A stretch of DNA of 5,000 nucleotides, taken from the NCBI GenBank assembly GCA_003161195.1, contig PMOV01000290.1, forward strand, positions 20,289 to 25,288, written 5' to 3'. Position 1 is the stretch's first letter; every line of letters begins with the position of its first letter. The notes beneath the pieces are model-generated. The model did no database searches. It had not been told where the DNA came from and was given only the letters and a program-made list of their open reading frames with translations. Made by a program: the position numbers and the translations under genes. Of this stretch, positions 4,428 to 5,000 are shown one piece after another. Source of the stretch: Acidobacteriota bacterium. GTDB taxonomy: Bacteria > Acidobacteriota > Terriglobia > Acidiferrales > UBA7541.

Positions 4428-5000
4428 ATGAATTGGCGAGCCATCGCGGAGAGGTATGACCGGGCGCAGGGGCGCGGCAGCGACCTGCTCAAGAACATGC
4501 GCGACTTGCGCCGCCGCTTGACGCTGCTCCTCGCGGTGGTGGGTCCCGGCCTGATTACCTCGAACGTCGACAACGACGCGGGCGGCATTTCCACCTACAC
4601 GCAAGCGGGTGCCCAGTACGGCTATGCGCTCCTCTGGTCGCTTATTCCCATGACCATTGCGCTCTACGTCACGGAAGAGATGTGCGCGCGCATGGGCGTC
4701 ATTACCGGTAAAGGTCTTTCGGATTTAATCCGCGAGGAGTTTGGCTTTCGCTCCACTTTTTTTGTCATGTTCACCGGATTTTTTGTGGACTTAGCCAACG
4801 TGGTCGCGGAGTTTGCCGGTGTCGCCGCGTCCATGGAGATTTTCGGCATCAGCAAATACATCGCCGTCCCACTCGCGGCGCTCTTGGTGTGGATCCTCGT
4901 GTTGCGCGGCACCTATCGCCAGGTGGAAGTCATCTTCCTCGTGGCCTGCGGCTTTTACGTAACCTATATCGTCTCGGCGATTCTCGCCAAGCCGGACTGG
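4428..5000 (+). CDS. Nramp (SLC11)-family divalent metal transporter, N-terminal part, truncated by window edge
   Basis: The frame runs open from ATG 4428 to the right edge, giving 191 complete codons. After a basic cytosolic N terminus (1-30) comes the Nramp helix-1 region GPGLITSNVDNDAGG (39-53), then TQAGAQYGYALLW (58-70) and ARMGVITGKGLSDLIRE (87-103), all typical of the family. Further hydrophobic segments lie at about 68-82, 110-136, 144-160 and 166-187. Nramp proteins co-transport Mn2+, Fe2+ or other divalent ions with protons across the inner membrane. The helix-1 metal-site motif, normally DPGN, aligns with D50-A-G-G53: the Asp is kept but the Asn is replaced by Gly. Such divergence points away from a classical MntH and towards an Nramp-related group, possibly the Mg2+-transporting NRMT type. 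Helix 6, whose Met helps exclude Mg2+ in MntH, is outside the window. The gene follows the MgtE-like gene by 82 bp in the same direction, so an operon is likely. Confidence 0.9.
   Translation, partial: MNWRAIAERYDRAQGRGSDLLKNMRDLRRRLTLLLAVVGPGLITSNVDNDAGGISTYTQAGAQYGYALLWSLIPMTIALYVTEEMCARMGVITGKGLSDLIREEFGFRSTFFVMFTGFFVDLANVVAEFAGVAASMEIFGISKYIAVPLAALLVWILVLRGTYRQVEVIFLVACGFYVTYIVSAILAKPDW

Noticed and set aside
1..5000. CRISPR array, insertion sequence, tRNA or phage gene
   Set aside because: No regularly spaced direct repeats, transposase motifs, terminal inverted repeats or tRNA cloverleaf were found on either strand.

Overview
The window is GC-rich chromosomal DNA from a bacterium, most likely an Acidobacteriota member. 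Three things suggest this: the housekeeping gene types, intergenic repeats of a kind common in that phylum (a GCACAGGCT/AGCCTGTGC hairpin and a degenerate CTCTGCG/CTCCGCG block), and a TTG-started CYTH gene. The assignment is inference; no rRNA or marker gene is present.

Layout. Positions 1-1685 (minus strand) hold the N-terminal 561 residues of an oligopeptidase B-type S9 peptidase. Its catalytic Ser-Asp-His part lies beyond the left edge. A 130-bp divergent spacer follows, with a TATACT/TATAAC box readable on either strand. Positions 1816-2514 (plus) encode a complete CYTH-domain protein of the class IV adenylate cyclase/triphosphatase type. Positions 2515-3103 contain no convincing protein gene. 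This stretch holds a short REP-like palindrome, a degenerate dispersed repeat, a pyrimidine-rich tract, a strong sigma70-like promoter (TTGACA-17-TTTACT), and a leader of about 290 nt ending in an intrinsic-terminator-shaped hairpin.

Downstream of that leader are two genes that look like one metal-ion unit. The first (3104-4345) encodes a soluble 413-residue protein with PRC-barrel-like segments, an MgtE N-terminal superhelical domain and a CBS pair, but no MgtE membrane domain. The second (4428 to the right edge) encodes an Nramp-family transporter whose helix-1 DPGN motif reads DAGG. The simplest reading is a divalent-metal (Mg2+ or Mn2+) uptake operon, in which a free-standing MgtE-like cytosolic sensor works with an Nramp-like permease.

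The most interesting element is the leader of this operon. It can fold into an aptamer-like multi-helix domain closed by CTAGCC/GGCTAG. It can also form a competing CGGGCT/AGCCCG helix that would disrupt a GC-rich hairpin followed by T6GT4, 34 nt before the start codon. This is the expected geometry of a transcription-attenuating metal riboswitch, yet I could not match it to the M-box or yybP-ykoY consensus as I remember them. It is a candidate undescribed regulatory RNA, by hand-folding only.
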